A program made the translations under genes and the position numbers. From the NCBI GenBank assembly GCA_022712945.1, contig JAFLJP010000046.1, positions 1-36,721 on the forward strand: DNA of 36,721 bases, given 5' to 3'. The first letter of the stretch is position 1; every line of letters starts with the position of its first letter. The notes beneath the pieces are model-generated. The model did no database searches, was not told the origin of the DNA, and saw nothing but the letters and a program-made list of their open reading frames with translations. Shown here piece after piece: positions 15,542-24,664 of this stretch. This stretch comes from Gammaproteobacteria bacterium. GTDB lineage: Bacteria; Pseudomonadota; Gammaproteobacteria; RBG-16-57-12.

Positions 15542-17743
15542 CTAATACATCTCGATCGGATCAACATCCAATGACCAGCGTACTTTTCGCCCTAACTTAC
15601 TACTTTCCAGCTGCAGCATTAACGGACTTAATAACCGGTGCAGTGCGCCTCGCTGAGGCGCTTGAATCAACAGCTGAGCACGATAGCGACCTGCCCTGCG
15701 AGCCATTGGCGATGGAATAGGACCCAATAGAAGAACGTCAGGCACGCCATGCGCCATGGCCAACTGATAAACCTCGCTTAGAAAAGCCTGTGGCAAGCTT
15801 TTTTCAACCGACTCCGCACGCAACAAGGCCAAGGCACTATAAGGCGGCATCTCACTCTCTTTGCGTTCATTCATAAGGGTATTGGCAAATGTAGTGTAAC
15901 CTTGTTCCAGCAACTGACGAAGCATCGGGTGATCAGGGTGATGTGTTTGAATCATCACCGTGCCGGGGCGATCCGCTCTACCAGCACGCCCGGAGACTTG
16001 CAAAATCTGTTGCGCCATTCGCTCTATCGCCCGGTAATCTGCACTGTAGAGTCCCTGCTCCGCATCAATAATTCCAACCAACGTCACCTTTGGAAAGTGA
16101 TGCCCTTTTGCCAGCATTTGTGTTCCTAGCAAAATCTGGTGCTTGCCTTCGTGAATCTCATCGATCATGACCTGGAGAGAGCCCTTTCGTCGTGTCGTGT
16201 CCCGGTCAATTCGTAAAATGCCGTATTCAGGAAAGTGCTGGCGTAACGCCTCCTCAATACGCTCCGTTCCCTGCCCTATGGGCCGTAATTGCGTACTTTT
16301 GCACTGAGGACAAGCTGGCATCACCTGTACCTCGTGACTGCAATGGTGGCAACGCAGACGCCGTTCATGTTGATGTAGAACCATATGACTATCACAGCGG
16401 TGACACTCAACCGACCACCCGCAGTCGTGACACATGAGAGTGGGTGAATAGCCACGTCGATTAAGAAACAGTAACACCTGCCCCCCATTTCCTAGGTGCT
16501 GATGCATGCGTTTGATTAATGCATTGGAAAGACCGTGCTCCATATACTGACCACGCACGTCGAGCCGCTCTATTTTCGGTGGTTTGGCATCACCCGCACG
16601 CTGGGTGAGTTTAAGCTCGCGATACCGACCCTGTGCAACATTATGCAGCGTCTCTAATGACGGCGTGGCAGAACCTAAAACAATCGCTACCTTTTCCAGG
16701 CGGGCACGCATCACAGCCACATCACGGGCAGAGTAGCGAAAACCATCCTGTTGTTTAAAAGAGCTGTCATGCTCCTCATCAATAATAATCAGGCCCAGGT
16801 TTTTTATTTGTGAAAATACTGCGGAACGGGTACCGATAATCAGTGGCGCACGACCATCACGGGCAATGATCCAGCTATCAAGGCGCTCTTGGTCATTCAG
16901 CCCGGAGTGCATCAATGCAATGGGTACCGCAAAACGCTGTTGAAAACGTGAAACCAACTGTGGTGTGAGGCCTATTTCAGGCACCAATATCAAAACCTGA
17001 CGCCCCTGCTCGATAACTTTTTCAGCTAGCGAAAGATAGACTTCCGTTTTACCTGAACCGGTAACACCATTGAGTAGAAAAGGATGGAAATCGTCTAGGC
17101 CAGCAATAACATCATGAACCGCTACTGACTGCTCAGAATTAAGCTCCGGTATTACCTCGGATAATGACTTACTCACTTCGGGTTGCTGCTCAGCTATCAC
17201 CAACCCTTTTTCACGCAACGCCCGCATTGGTGCTTGCCAGCCTTCAACATGCCCACTGAGTTGTTGATCACTCAATCTTTCATATTCACCTAATAACGCC
17301 AGCAAACAGCGCTGTTTTGGTGCTCGTTTGAGTATTTCCTGATCAACCAACTGACCCGCATCGCTTAGCAGCCAGCAACGCTGCCCCCGGTACAACACCC
17401 CCCCCCCTTGGCGCAACAAAGTGGGTAATGCCGCTGAAAAGACCTCGCCAATTGGGTGGTGATAATAACGACTACTCCACTCCAATAGACGAAATAGGGT
17501 ACCACCGAGCAGTGGCTCCTCATCAAGCACCTTGTCAACCACCTTAAGTTTGACCGTTGAACTCACACTGTCAGAATTCAAACATTTGGTAAGCACCCCG
17601 ACCAATTCACGACGGGAAAAAGGTACCCGCACCCGTAGGCCGGGCCTTGGGGTTACCAATAATTCACTAGGAGCAAGATAATCAAAACAACGGCGTAGAG
17701 GTGAAGGAACCGCTACCGACCAAATAGATTTACGACTACACAT
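15542..17743 (-). CDS. priA: Primosomal replication restart helicase PriA
   Basis: Superfamily 2 DNA helicase that recognises stalled forks and reloads the replisome. The protein (733 residues from the chosen start) has an N-terminal DNA-binding domain, Walker A GVTGSGKTEVYL, a DEEHDSSFKQ box II, the zinc-binding cysteine cluster (CHDCGWSVECHRCD, RCHHC, CPQC) inserted in the helicase core, and motif VI SGRAGRADRPG. The start is taken at ATG 17743, giving MCSRKSIWSVAVPSPL; the frame is open back to a TTG at 17794 but the added 17 residues do not fit the family. A run of ten G (17398-17407 as C10) encodes QGGGV in frame. It precedes argS, as in related genomes. Confidence 0.96.
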   Translation of the reverse strand: MCSRKSIWSVAVPSPLRRCFDYLAPSELLVTPRPGLRVRVPFSRRELVGVLTKCLNSDSVSSTVKLKVVDKVLDEEPLLGGTLFRLLEWSSRYYHHPIGEVFSAALPTLLRQGGGVLYRGQRCWLLSDAGQLVDQEILKRAPKQRCLLALLGEYERLSDQQLSGHVEGWQAPMRALREKGLVIAEQQPEVSKSLSEVIPELNSEQSVAVHDVIAGLDDFHPFLLNGVTGSGKTEVYLSLAEKVIEQGRQVLILVPEIGLTPQLVSRFQQRFAVPIALMHSGLNDQERLDSWIIARDGRAPLIIGTRSAVFSQIKNLGLIIIDEEHDSSFKQQDGFRYSARDVAVMRARLEKVAIVLGSATPSLETLHNVAQGRYRELKLTQRAGDAKPPKIERLDVRGQYMEHGLSNALIKRMHQHLGNGGQVLLFLNRRGYSPTLMCHDCGWSVECHRCDSHMVLHQHERRLRCHHCSHEVQVMPACPQCKSTQLRPIGQGTERIEEALRQHFPEYGILRIDRDTTRRKGSLQVMIDEIHEGKHQILLGTQMLAKGHHFPKVTLVGIIDAEQGLYSADYRAIERMAQQILQVSGRAGRADRPGTVMIQTHHPDHPMLRQLLEQGYTTFANTLMNERKESEMPPYSALALLRAESVEKSLPQAFLSEVYQLAMAHGVPDVLLLGPIPSPMARRAGRYRAQLLIQAPQRGALHRLLSPLMLQLESSKLGRKVRWSLDVDPIEMY

Positions 17744-17807
17744 AAACTGGGTTTTGCCATCTCGACTTAGACTTGGATAATAAAATACGAACAAGAAGTG
17801 CCCAAAT

Positions 17808-17836
17808 AAAAAAGGGTGGAAAAGCCACCCTTTTTT
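17808..17836 (-). terminator. Rho-independent terminator after the Ig-like lipoprotein gene
   Basis: A perfect 12-bp stem (17808-17819 with 17825-17836) with a 5-base loop has a run of six T on either strand. It lies 26 bases beyond the minus-strand lipoprotein stop and insulates priA from that transcript. Confidence 0.92.
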
Positions 17837-17862
17837 GTTTTACATATCAGATGATGAGAGCG

Positions 17863-20800
17863 CTAAAACTCATCCACCGTACAGCCCTGAATCAGGCCAT
17901 TGGCATAACCCCGGCCAAACGGGCTGGTATAACCTGCTGGCGGGTTCTTTTCTTCGTTCACATCACTTGCAAGTGCCGGCAAAATTCGTCGAACCCGAGC
18001 GGTATCTTCAGTACCATCGACAACTACCGACGCCTGCAGTGTCACTTCCAACCAGTTTGCATACTCCTCTTGATAAAGCACTGCAAAAGTCGCAATACCA
18101 TTCTCATCTGTCGTAGTATTGATTGAGAAGGCACCAAGAGTATCATCAACCGAAATGGTGGCGATATTAGCAGGGTCCAAGCGACCGTTGAAATTAACAT
18201 CGATATCGACTGGGAGATCTAGAATACCATTGCCATTCAGGTCTTCACCCGCATCCAAAATACCATTCTGATTACTATCTTCATAGGTATCAAATACCCC
18301 ATCACCATCCAAGTCTTCATCAATATCCAGCTGACCGTTGCCGTTGATATCTTCACTGAGATCCAACAGCCCATTGCCATTCAAATCTTCACCGGGATCC
18401 AGAATGCCGTTTCTATTCGCATCCTCAAGCACATCCAAGAATCCATTGATATTGCGATCTTCACTGACATCAATAACACCGTTGCCATTCAGATCTTCAC
18501 CCAGATCGAGCACACCGTTGAGGTTGCGATCTTCACTCACATCCAACACACCATTGCCATTGAGGTCTTCGGTCGTCAGCACCTCATCGTCATTCGTGTC
18601 CTCACCGGGATCTAAAATGCCGTTGCGATTAATATCTTCATAGGTCAAAAAGCCATCACCATCAAGGTCTTCTGTCGCGTCTAACACACCATTGAAATTC
18701 AAATCTTCACCAAGATCCAACATACCATTGAGGTTCAAGTCTTCACCCGGATCCAGCACACCATTATCGTTTAGATCCTCGGTCGGATCCAGGCGACCAT
18801 TGTACCTCATCAAATCCTCGCCCGGATCCAACACACCATTAGAGTTCAGATCCTCACCTAGATCCAACACACCATCAAAATTTATATCCTCACCTAGATC
18901 CAACAGTCCATTGGAGTTCAAATCCTCACCACGATCCAGTATACCATCGTGTCTGAGCGTGTCCTCGAGTGTGTCCAGAACACCGTTTTCATTAAAGTCC
19001 TCACTGCCATCGAGCACCCCATTACGATTAATATCCTCGCTAGCATCCAAAAGACCATTACCATTCAGGTCTTCACCGGGATCTAAAATACCATTCCGGT
19101 TTACATCCTCAAGAACATCCAAAATACCATTGAAATTAACATCTTCACTGACATCGATAAACCCGTTTCCATTCATATCTTCATTAATCCGATCAAAGAC
19201 CCTATTTCTATTGGCGTCTTCATTAAAATCTCTCAACCCATTCAGATCAGTGTCTTCGTTACCACAGGTAACCACCCGCCCCCAATTAACAATGCCGTCA
19301 TAAGGCACATTCCAAGGTTGATATTCATCAATTGGAGCGGCGCTGTAACGAAGAAATCCACCGGTTTGAGAGTAAGTAGGATAATAGCTACCTTTAGAGT
19401 AGCGATATGACCAAATAGACAGGCTAACCTCTTGATTGGCAACAGGTAGACCTGCAGAATCTTGTACTATGGCACTGTAAGGAAGCGCATAAACAGTGCC
19501 CGATTCATCATCGTAATTGGCCATGGTATTTCCGGTACCCAAAGAGACGTGTAACGCCCTGCTTCTTACCGTAATATTTGTTGTGCCAATAACGCCTGAC
19601 AGTTGATCCTCCGCCTTAATGATCACATCACCCAATCCTGAACTGGATTGCCCAGCGGTATACACCGTAATAGCTTTACCATTGCTATCGGTTATTGCAA
19701 CAGGCGGAGATAAAAAACCATTACTGGGATCATTCCCGATCGAAAAACTAACGGCTTTATTTTTTACTAAATTATAATGATTATCACGAAGTGTTGCGAT
19801 AATTTGAGTTTTTTCTCCGCTTTCCAAGCTAGCCTTAGCTGCCTGCAAGTTGAGTGAGCTGACTGTAGTTGAGATAAATTCAAGTGATTTCAAGACACTC
19901 AAACCATCATAAGCAGTCACCGTAGACGTAGTGTTTGAAGTTAAAGCGGATACTTGGGAAAATCCGCCAACCCGGCTGGATAGTGAGTCATTCCAACAGG
20001 TTGTCGCACCGTCTGAACTATATGAAACAAGTGAGCTTCCCGTTGAATTGAATAGCCCATTGGTTGCTGAAAGCGTAATTTCGGTGCCGACAGCAACTGC
20101 TGCAAGCGCATCAGTTAAACAGATACGAAATGGCTCATCAGACCCTAGCACAACTTCCGCATCATCTGCTGGCAAATCAAAATAAAATGAAACATCGTCT
20201 GGCGCTACAATCTCTAGCGCATATTCACCATCGCCAGCATTCAATGCCGATGCGGTAATCACTTCAGAACTCGCAATTCCGCCTAAAACAGTGACTACAA
20301 CATGACCTGTTTCATCGGTAACCAGACCACTACCAGCCTGAATAGTATTACCCTGCAACGTACTCAATAGAATATTTTGGAAAGTAATTGGATTATTGCC
20401 AGAGTCCAGCAATCGAATACTCAGTTCGGCCGAGTCACCCACTTCGATACGCTGGGGGCCAGCAAAAACAAACCGAGTGCCGGTAACGGCAACCGATCGC
20501 TCTGCACTCTGCCCGGTAACCGAGTCGGTTGCTGTCACCGTAATAACGCGATTAGCTGGATTACCTGAAACATCCAGTGTCGCAGTAACCCGACCCGCGG
20601 AATCAGTAACCGTCCGTTCCCCTAGAGAAATACCACCAGATGAGCCAGTGGCGACTGCAAAGTTGATCGTGGTATCTTTCACGTAATTACTACTGGCATC
20701 CCGGGCAACGGCCGTTAGCGTCACCGTACCTGAACCATCCGACGGCATTTGCGGACTGCTGACCCACAGATCAATATTGGTTGCATCAGAAGCAGGAGTG

Positions 20801-20931
20801 GGGATATCTGGATTTGGATCTGGATCTGGAGTATCTACCGGTGAACCGCTTGTCCCCAAACCATCACCACCACAGGCGGCCAATACCAGCGAAATAGTAA
20901 AAACCAGTATTAATTTAGTCCAATTATGCAT
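17863..20931 (-). CDS. Large surface lipoprotein with Ig-like domains and a 30-unit EF-hand-loop calcium array
   Basis: The 1022-residue protein has a lipoprotein signal with lipobox LAAC (C20), then a Pro/Asp spacer and about four bacterial Ig-like (Big_1/invasin-type) domains (about 54-458). A fifth Ig-like domain appears split: it begins near 460, is interrupted at residues 559-920 by about 30 head-to-tail 12-residue loops of the form D-x-N-x-N-G-x-L-D-x-x-E, and resumes with TTTDENGIATFAVLYQEEYANW (about 937-958) to the end. Loop residues 1, 3, 5, 9 and 12 match EF-hand calcium ligands. It probably sits on the outer membrane or cell surface, as an adhesin or extended calcium-stiffened stalk (inferred). 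ATG has GGGAG upstream. It shares a 249-base gap with nth and is ended by a strong terminator. Confidence 0.85.
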   Translation of the reverse strand: MHNWTKLILVFTISLVLAACGGDGLGTSGSPVDTPDPDPNPDIPTPASDATNIDLWVSSPQMPSDGSGTVTLTAVARDASSNYVKDTTINFAVATGSSGGISLGERTVTDSAGRVTATLDVSGNPANRVITVTATDSVTGQSAERSVAVTGTRFVFAGPQRIEVGDSAELSIRLLDSGNNPITFQNILLSTLQGNTIQAGSGLVTDETGHVVVTVLGGIASSEVITASALNAGDGEYALEIVAPDDVSFYFDLPADDAEVVLGSDEPFRICLTDALAAVAVGTEITLSATNGLFNSTGSSLVSYSSDGATTCWNDSLSSRVGGFSQVSALTSNTTSTVTAYDGLSVLKSLEFISTTVSSLNLQAAKASLESGEKTQIIATLRDNHYNLVKNKAVSFSIGNDPSNGFLSPPVAITDSNGKAITVYTAGQSSSGLGDVIIKAEDQLSGVIGTTNITVRSRALHVSLGTGNTMANYDDESGTVYALPYSAIVQDSAGLPVANQEVSLSIWSYRYSKGSYYPTYSQTGGFLRYSAAPIDEYQPWNVPYDGIVNWGRVVTCGNEDTDLNGLRDFNEDANRNRVFDRINEDMNGNGFIDVSEDVNFNGILDVLEDVNRNGILDPGEDLNGNGLLDASEDINRNGVLDGSEDFNENGVLDTLEDTLRHDGILDRGEDLNSNGLLDLGEDINFDGVLDLGEDLNSNGVLDPGEDLMRYNGRLDPTEDLNDNGVLDPGEDLNLNGMLDLGEDLNFNGVLDATEDLDGDGFLTYEDINRNGILDPGEDTNDDEVLTTEDLNGNGVLDVSEDRNLNGVLDLGEDLNGNGVIDVSEDRNINGFLDVLEDANRNGILDPGEDLNGNGLLDLSEDINGNGQLDIDEDLDGDGVFDTYEDSNQNGILDAGEDLNGNGILDLPVDIDVNFNGRLDPANIATISVDDTLGAFSINTTTDENGIATFAVLYQEEYANWLEVTLQASVVVDGTEDTARVRRILPALASDVNEEKNPPAGYTSPFGRGYANGLIQGCTVDEF
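18172..19257 (-). repeat. 36-bp coding tandem repeat array (EF-hand-type loops)
   Basis: About 30 units encode 12 residues each, beginning with Glu-Asp and centred on N-G-N-G-x-L-D. Most units are exactly 36 bp; units 9 and 13 add one codon and units 17 and 19 are one codon shorter. Third-base differences between units are common, so the array is not a fresh expansion throughout. Units 3-7 and 22-26 match as a longer block. Confidence 0.9.
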
Positions 20932-21180
20932 CTATCTACTCCCAATCTTTGCCTTTGCTATGCCGCAACACCCAACTTCATCGGGCCAATGACTTTACAC
21001 AGCAGAATATGTACAATTCCTTTAATAATTGCAAGCTTCCATTGCAATCTTAACAAACTACTTGATTATAGCGGCACAATCTAGCCAAACCTGCGTACCA
21101 ACCGACATTTTTCAAGTACTTGGTAACTATTCGGCTGACACAGCCTTTTTTTTAGCTCAACACGGCACTTTAACATTGTA

Positions 21181-21816
21181 ATGAACAGACAAAAACGCCA
21201 CGAAATTTTTTCACGTTTGCGTGAAGAGAACCCTAGTCCGGTCACCGAACTCAACTACACCAGCCCATTTGAGCTGCTGATCGCTGTTATTCTCTCTGCC
21301 CAGGCGACGGATAAAGGGGTAAATAGAGCAACAGATAAGTTGTTTCCCGCCGCCCACACCCCGCAGGCTATCTTTGATCTGGGTGAAACGGGGCTGAAAC
21401 AGTACATCAAAAGTATCGGCCTCTATAACACCAAAGGCGCTAACATTATCAAAACCTGCCGCATGCTGCTGGATCGGCATCAGGGTGAGATACCCGAAAA
21501 CCGTGAAGCACTGGAGGCTCTACCTGGGGTCGGCAGAAAAACCGCTAATGTGGTTCTTAATACTGCCTTTGGTCACCCAGTAATGGCCGTGGATACACAT
21601 ATTTTTCGTGTATCCAATCGCAGTCGAATCGCAACTGGAAAAGATGTATTAGCCGTGGAGAAGAAGCTGATAAAGTCCATCCCCAAAGAGTTTCTGATTG
21701 ATGCACACCACTGGCTAATTCTACATGGCCGCTACACCTGTATAGCCCGCAAACCACGCTGTGGCTCTTGCCTCATTGAAGATTTATGCGAATACAAAGA
21801 TAAAACGGAGACCTAA
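21181..21816 (+). CDS. nth: Endonuclease III
   Basis: Base-excision-repair DNA glycosylase/AP lyase for oxidised pyrimidines. The 211-residue protein matches E. coli Nth in length and numbering: helix-hairpin-helix LPGVGRKTA with catalytic lysine K120, catalytic aspartate D138 in VDTHIFRV, and a C-terminal 4Fe-4S site starting at C187 with C-x6-C-x2-C-x5-C spacing. The ATG lacks a clear ribosome binding site, but it gives the standard N-terminus (MNRQKRHEIFSRLREENP). The upstream 249 bases contain a 7-bp inverted repeat ATTGCAA/TTGCAAT (21028-21048) of unknown meaning. It is followed after three bases by a DUF1841 gene. Confidence 0.97.
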   Translation: MNRQKRHEIFSRLREENPSPVTELNYTSPFELLIAVILSAQATDKGVNRATDKLFPAAHTPQAIFDLGETGLKQYIKSIGLYNTKGANIIKTCRMLLDRHQGEIPENREALEALPGVGRKTANVVLNTAFGHPVMAVDTHIFRVSNRSRIATGKDVLAVEKKLIKSIPKEFLIDAHHWLILHGRYTCIARKPRCGSCLIEDLCEYKDKTET

Positions 21817-21819
21817 ACG

Positions 21820-22254
21820 ATGTTTTTTCCCCAAGACCGCAACCAGCTTCGTGACGGTTTTTTTGATGCTTGGCATAAACTCCAACAGCGTCAAACACTG
21901 ACCCCGCTGGAAGAGATCATTACCGGCGTGATCAAAATGCACCCCGAATATCAGAAGCTGATAGAGAACAGGGCACAATCTGCGACACGTGACTACCTGC
22001 CCGAACAGGGCGAAACCAACCCGTTTCTGCATATGGCCATGCACATTGCACTGCACGAACAGATATCAACCGATCGCCCTACCGGCATACGGGAAGTGGC
22101 TCGCCAGCTGCTGGCAAAACAGAAAGAGCCCCACGATGTGGAGCACCTGATGATGGATCATTTGGCGGAGGAGATGTGGCGCTCACAGCGCTACAACGTG
22201 CTACCTGACGAACAGGCCTATCTCGCACAGCTGCAAGAGCTACTGCGCCAGTAG
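21820..22254 (+). CDS. DUF1841 family protein
   Basis: The 144-residue soluble, mostly helical protein has the conserved features of the DUF1841 family: N-terminal R-x-x-F-x-x-W (residues near 11-18 here), PFLHMAMHIALHEQ with several histidines, RP.GIREV, and HLMMDHLAEEMW. The closely set histidines could bind metal; function is unknown. It starts three bases after nth, with GGAG upstream, so they form an operon; DUF1841 genes commonly follow nth in proteobacteria (recalled, not searched). The terminator stem overlaps its stop codon. Confidence 0.88.
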   Translation: MFFPQDRNQLRDGFFDAWHKLQQRQTLTPLEEIITGVIKMHPEYQKLIENRAQSATRDYLPEQGETNPFLHMAMHIALHEQISTDRPTGIREVARQLLAKQKEPHDVEHLMMDHLAEEMWRSQRYNVLPDEQAYLAQLQELLRQ

Positions 22255-22280
22255 AAACCTGCCATCAACTACTGTTTTTT
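22249..22280 (+). terminator. Convergent terminator built on the two stop codons
   Basis: The arms CAGTAG (22249-22254) and CTACTG (22269-22274) flank a 14-base loop and are followed by six T on the plus strand. Each arm holds the Gln codon and TAG stop of one of the convergent genes. The stem is short (6 bp), so efficiency is uncertain. A competing 3-base-loop hairpin using CTACTG just upstream is also possible. Confidence 0.55.
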
Positions 22281-23480
22281 CTTGCCCGCAATCCGCAAAC
22301 GCAACGCGTTCAATTTAATAAATCCTTCCGCATCGGCCTGATTGTATGCCCCTTCATCGTCCTCAAAAGTGGCAATATTGGCATCAAACAGACTATCGCT
22401 ATTTGACTCCCGACCCACCACGATGACGTTACCTTTGTAGAGCTTCAGACGTACCTTACCATTCACCGTAATCTGTGAGGCATCGATCATCTCCTGCATC
22501 ATTTGACGCTCAGGTGCCCACCAGTAGCCGTTATAGATCAACTTGGCGTAACGCGGCATCAGCTCATCTTTCAGGTGTGCCACTTCGCGATCCAGGGTGA
22601 TCGACTCAATCGCCCGATGCCCTTTCAGCATAATGGTACCGGCCGGGGTTTCGTAACAACCCCGGGACTTCATGCCCACATAGCGGTTTTCAACAATATC
22701 CAGACGACCAATACCGTTATCACCACCCAACTTATTCAAATACTCCATCACCCGCGCCGGACTCATCGCCAGATTATCGATGGCGATAATATCGCCATGC
22801 AAGTAAGTCAACTCAATATAAGTGGCCACATCAGGTGCCTGTTCAGGAGAGACACTCCAGCGCCACATATCCTCTTCTGGCTCTGCCCAGGGATCTTCCA
22901 GAATACCGCCCTCGTAGGAGATATGCAGCAGGTTGGCGTCCATTGAATAGGGTGATTTATTACCTTTCTTGTTTTCGACTGCAATACCATGCTGCTCCGC
23001 ATAAGCCAACAGCTTCTCACGGGAGTTAAGATCCCACTCACGCCACGGTGCAATCACATGCACATCCGGCTTCAAGCCATAATAGCCCAATTCAAAACGT
23101 ATCTGATCATTACCTTTACCTGTTGCACCGTGGGAGACCGCATCGGCACCAGTCTCATTCGCAATTTCGATTTGGCGCTTTGATATTAGCGGACGGGCAA
23201 TCGAGGTACCCAGCAGGTATTCCCCTTCGTAGATCGCATTGGCACGAAACATCGGAAAAACAAAGTCCTGGGCATACTCTTCGCGCAGATCATCGATATA
23301 GATCTCCTTAATACCCAACGCTTCGGCCTTGGCACGGGCAGGCTCCACCTCTTCACCCTGCCCAATATCGGCGGTAAAAGTAACCACCTCGCATTGGTAT
23401 TCATCTTGCAACCACTTGAGAATAATAGATGTATCCAGGCCACCCGAATAGGCCAATACAACCTTGTTAATATCAGACAT
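22269..23480 (-). CDS. argG: Argininosuccinate synthase
   Basis: Joins citrulline and aspartate with ATP in arginine synthesis. The 403-residue protein has the N-type ATP pyrophosphatase P-loop AYSGGLDTS near the N-terminus, the conserved [15 protein letters not shown] region, and the SDSLFD and Y-N-x-x-DAEGFI C-terminal motifs. Start is set at ATG 23480 (GGAG seven bases upstream); the frame extends to 23510 but the extra residues are not family-like. A possible promoter, TTGAGG-N16-TATAAG, lies on the minus strand near 23550-23580. argC is elsewhere in the window, so arginine genes are scattered. Convergent with DUF1841, 14 bases between stops. Confidence 0.97.
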   Translation of the reverse strand: MSDINKVVLAYSGGLDTSIILKWLQDEYQCEVVTFTADIGQGEEVEPARAKAEALGIKEIYIDDLREEYAQDFVFPMFRANAIYEGEYLLGTSIARPLISKRQIEIANETGADAVSHGATGKGNDQIRFELGYYGLKPDVHVIAPWREWDLNSREKLLAYAEQHGIAVENKKGNKSPYSMDANLLHISYEGGILEDPWAEPEEDMWRWSVSPEQAPDVATYIELTYLHGDIIAIDNLAMSPARVMEYLNKLGGDNGIGRLDIVENRYVGMKSRGCYETPAGTIMLKGHRAIESITLDREVAHLKDELMPRYAKLIYNGYWWAPERQMMQEMIDASQITVNGKVRLKLYKGNVIVVGRESNSDSLFDANIATFEDDEGAYNQADAEGFIKLNALRLRIAGKKKQ

Positions 23481-23644
23481 TAAAACTCCAGATCGAAAAC
23501 AGTTAACCAATAGATGTGCGCATTGTACGCCAAACAGACGAATAAATTCACCCGCTTATAGCGCTTTACCTCCAGACCTCAACAAAAATAGTGTTTTTTT
23601 GGTGAGCGTACCGAATCCGGTTATCGACATACCGTAATTGTAAG

Positions 23645-24493
23645 TCACCTGTTACCACCCCGACCGGGGCGAAAATAGTGTTGATTATCATAATAGGTCT
23701 CATCACGGTTCTTTTGGTCCCAACCCGGCATGCCAAGAATAGGAAACGGCTGTAGATCTTTCGGTTGCTGAAACCGCTTACCTTCAGCAAAAATCGCCGC
23801 CAACTGTTGATCCAGCCAGTGCCACTTATCCTCCCAGGATTGACCGTGGAATGATGCCGGGCAATGGAGAAGAATGGTATTGGCGGTCATTCCCACATAA
23901 GGCACCAAACCTTTTTCGTACATTGCATGACCAAAGGTGATGCACTCAAAACGCTCCGCAAGCAGCGCTCTATTATCCCAAAACAACGTTTTCCACTGAA
24001 AAGCTCTCACCATATCCAGCAGTTTTTCATCGCTGGAAACCAACAGAGCACCCCCTTCGTCAAACAGTGAGAGGGTATTCTCTATCGCTGTTCGCCGCCC
24101 CAACGCCTGACCAGAGGCGATCCGCGCCCGAGCATGGGGAATATGAATGGCGTTAATCTGTGCTTTCGTTTCGGGAAACATAAACCAGGTCAGATATTGA
24201 AAAAAGTCATGCCAATTTTCACGGCGGGTTTGAATTTCGCCAGTAGTGTAGAGGCGTGGTGCATAGTGCTCTTCAAAACTAGCGGGCTTTCCCGCCTGCT
24301 CGACAATCGAGAGCGGTTTTCCGGCCAGTGTTTGAATCGGTTTTGGCCAGTCATCCAAAAAAGCCTGAAAATCATCCAGCCCCGGCCACTCAGAAAAATG
24401 GCTAAAATGCGCCAACAATAAAGCCATCGGTTCAAACATGGGTGAACTCTTTGAGAAATTACCACACCACGGGGGAAGATGCTGCAAGGTCAT
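23645..24493 (-). CDS. DUF3025 domain-containing protein
   Basis: The 282-residue soluble protein has the conserved pattern of the DUF3025 family: YE.R.Y-like TTGEIQTRRENWHDFFQYLTWFMFPETK, followed by N.IH and a central EN.LSLFDEGGALLVSSDE, then FGHAMYEK. The family is uncharacterised and common in beta- and gammaproteobacteria; no catalytic motif can be named. The start is ATG 24493 with a weak AGAGAAG ribosome binding site. It is divergent from rlmKL (171-base gap) and followed by 164 bases before argG. A possible promoter TTGTAC-N18-TATAAG lies on the minus strand near 24540-24570. Confidence 0.85.
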   Translation of the reverse strand: MTLQHLPPWCGNFSKSSPMFEPMALLLAHFSHFSEWPGLDDFQAFLDDWPKPIQTLAGKPLSIVEQAGKPASFEEHYAPRLYTTGEIQTRRENWHDFFQYLTWFMFPETKAQINAIHIPHARARIASGQALGRRTAIENTLSLFDEGGALLVSSDEKLLDMVRAFQWKTLFWDNRALLAERFECITFGHAMYEKGLVPYVGMTANTILLHCPASFHGQSWEDKWHWLDQQLAAIFAEGKRFQQPKDLQPFPILGMPGWDQKNRDETYYDNQHYFRPGRGGNR

Positions 24494-24581
24494 AAACGAT
24501 TACTTCTCTTGGAAATCTTAAAGGCTGATGCTGCAGACTCTTATACCCATATTATCCCCCTGAGTACAACACCCCCTGATC

Positions 24582-24601
24582 CCCGGTAGACAGATACCGG
24601 G
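24582..24601. repeat. Perfect 7-bp inverted repeat between DUF3025 and rlmKL
   Basis: CCCGGTA (24582-24588) and TACCGGG (24595-24601) flank a 6-base loop. No T-run follows on either strand, so it is not a standard terminator. It lies just upstream of the candidate rlmKL promoter and could be an operator. Confidence 0.4.
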
Positions 24602-24630
24602 CAAAACTTGCTGTGAGCCTGGTGCTGCCA

Positions 24631-24639
24631 TGTTAAAAT
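24631..24639 (+). promoter_or_regulatory. Extended -10 promoter element for rlmKL
   Basis: TGTTAAAAT forms an extended -10 (TG-N-TAAAAT at 24634-24639) 25 bases upstream of the rlmKL start. A matching -35 at standard distance is not clear (TTGCTG at 24608-24613 is 20 bases away), as is usual for extended -10 promoters. Confidence 0.4.
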
Positions 24640-24664
24640 CCCCTCTTTTGAGCGGACAACCACC

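Noticed and set aside
17744..17794. Upstream TTG start for priA
   Set aside because: The extra 17 residues do not resemble PriA N-termini; ATG 17743 fits the family.
18172..19257. CRISPR-like regular repeat spacing
   Set aside because: Repeats are contiguous, in frame and encode calcium loops; there are no unique spacers, leader or cas genes.
18338..19303. Long plus-strand open frames rich in Ser and Pro over the lipoprotein gene
   Set aside because: They are antisense to the 36-bp repeat array; a repeated unit free of stops on one strand gives open frames on the other. No start signal or homology is visible.
21028..21048. Inverted repeat ATTGCAA/TTGCAAT between the lipoprotein gene and nth
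   Set aside because: Seven bases per arm in AT-rich DNA can easily arise by chance, and it is not clearly placed relative to a promoter.
23535..23555. ARG-box-like palindrome upstream of argG
   Set aside because: The half-sites TGAAT and ATTC are separated by two bases rather than the usual four and only one site is seen; too weak to call an ArgR operator.
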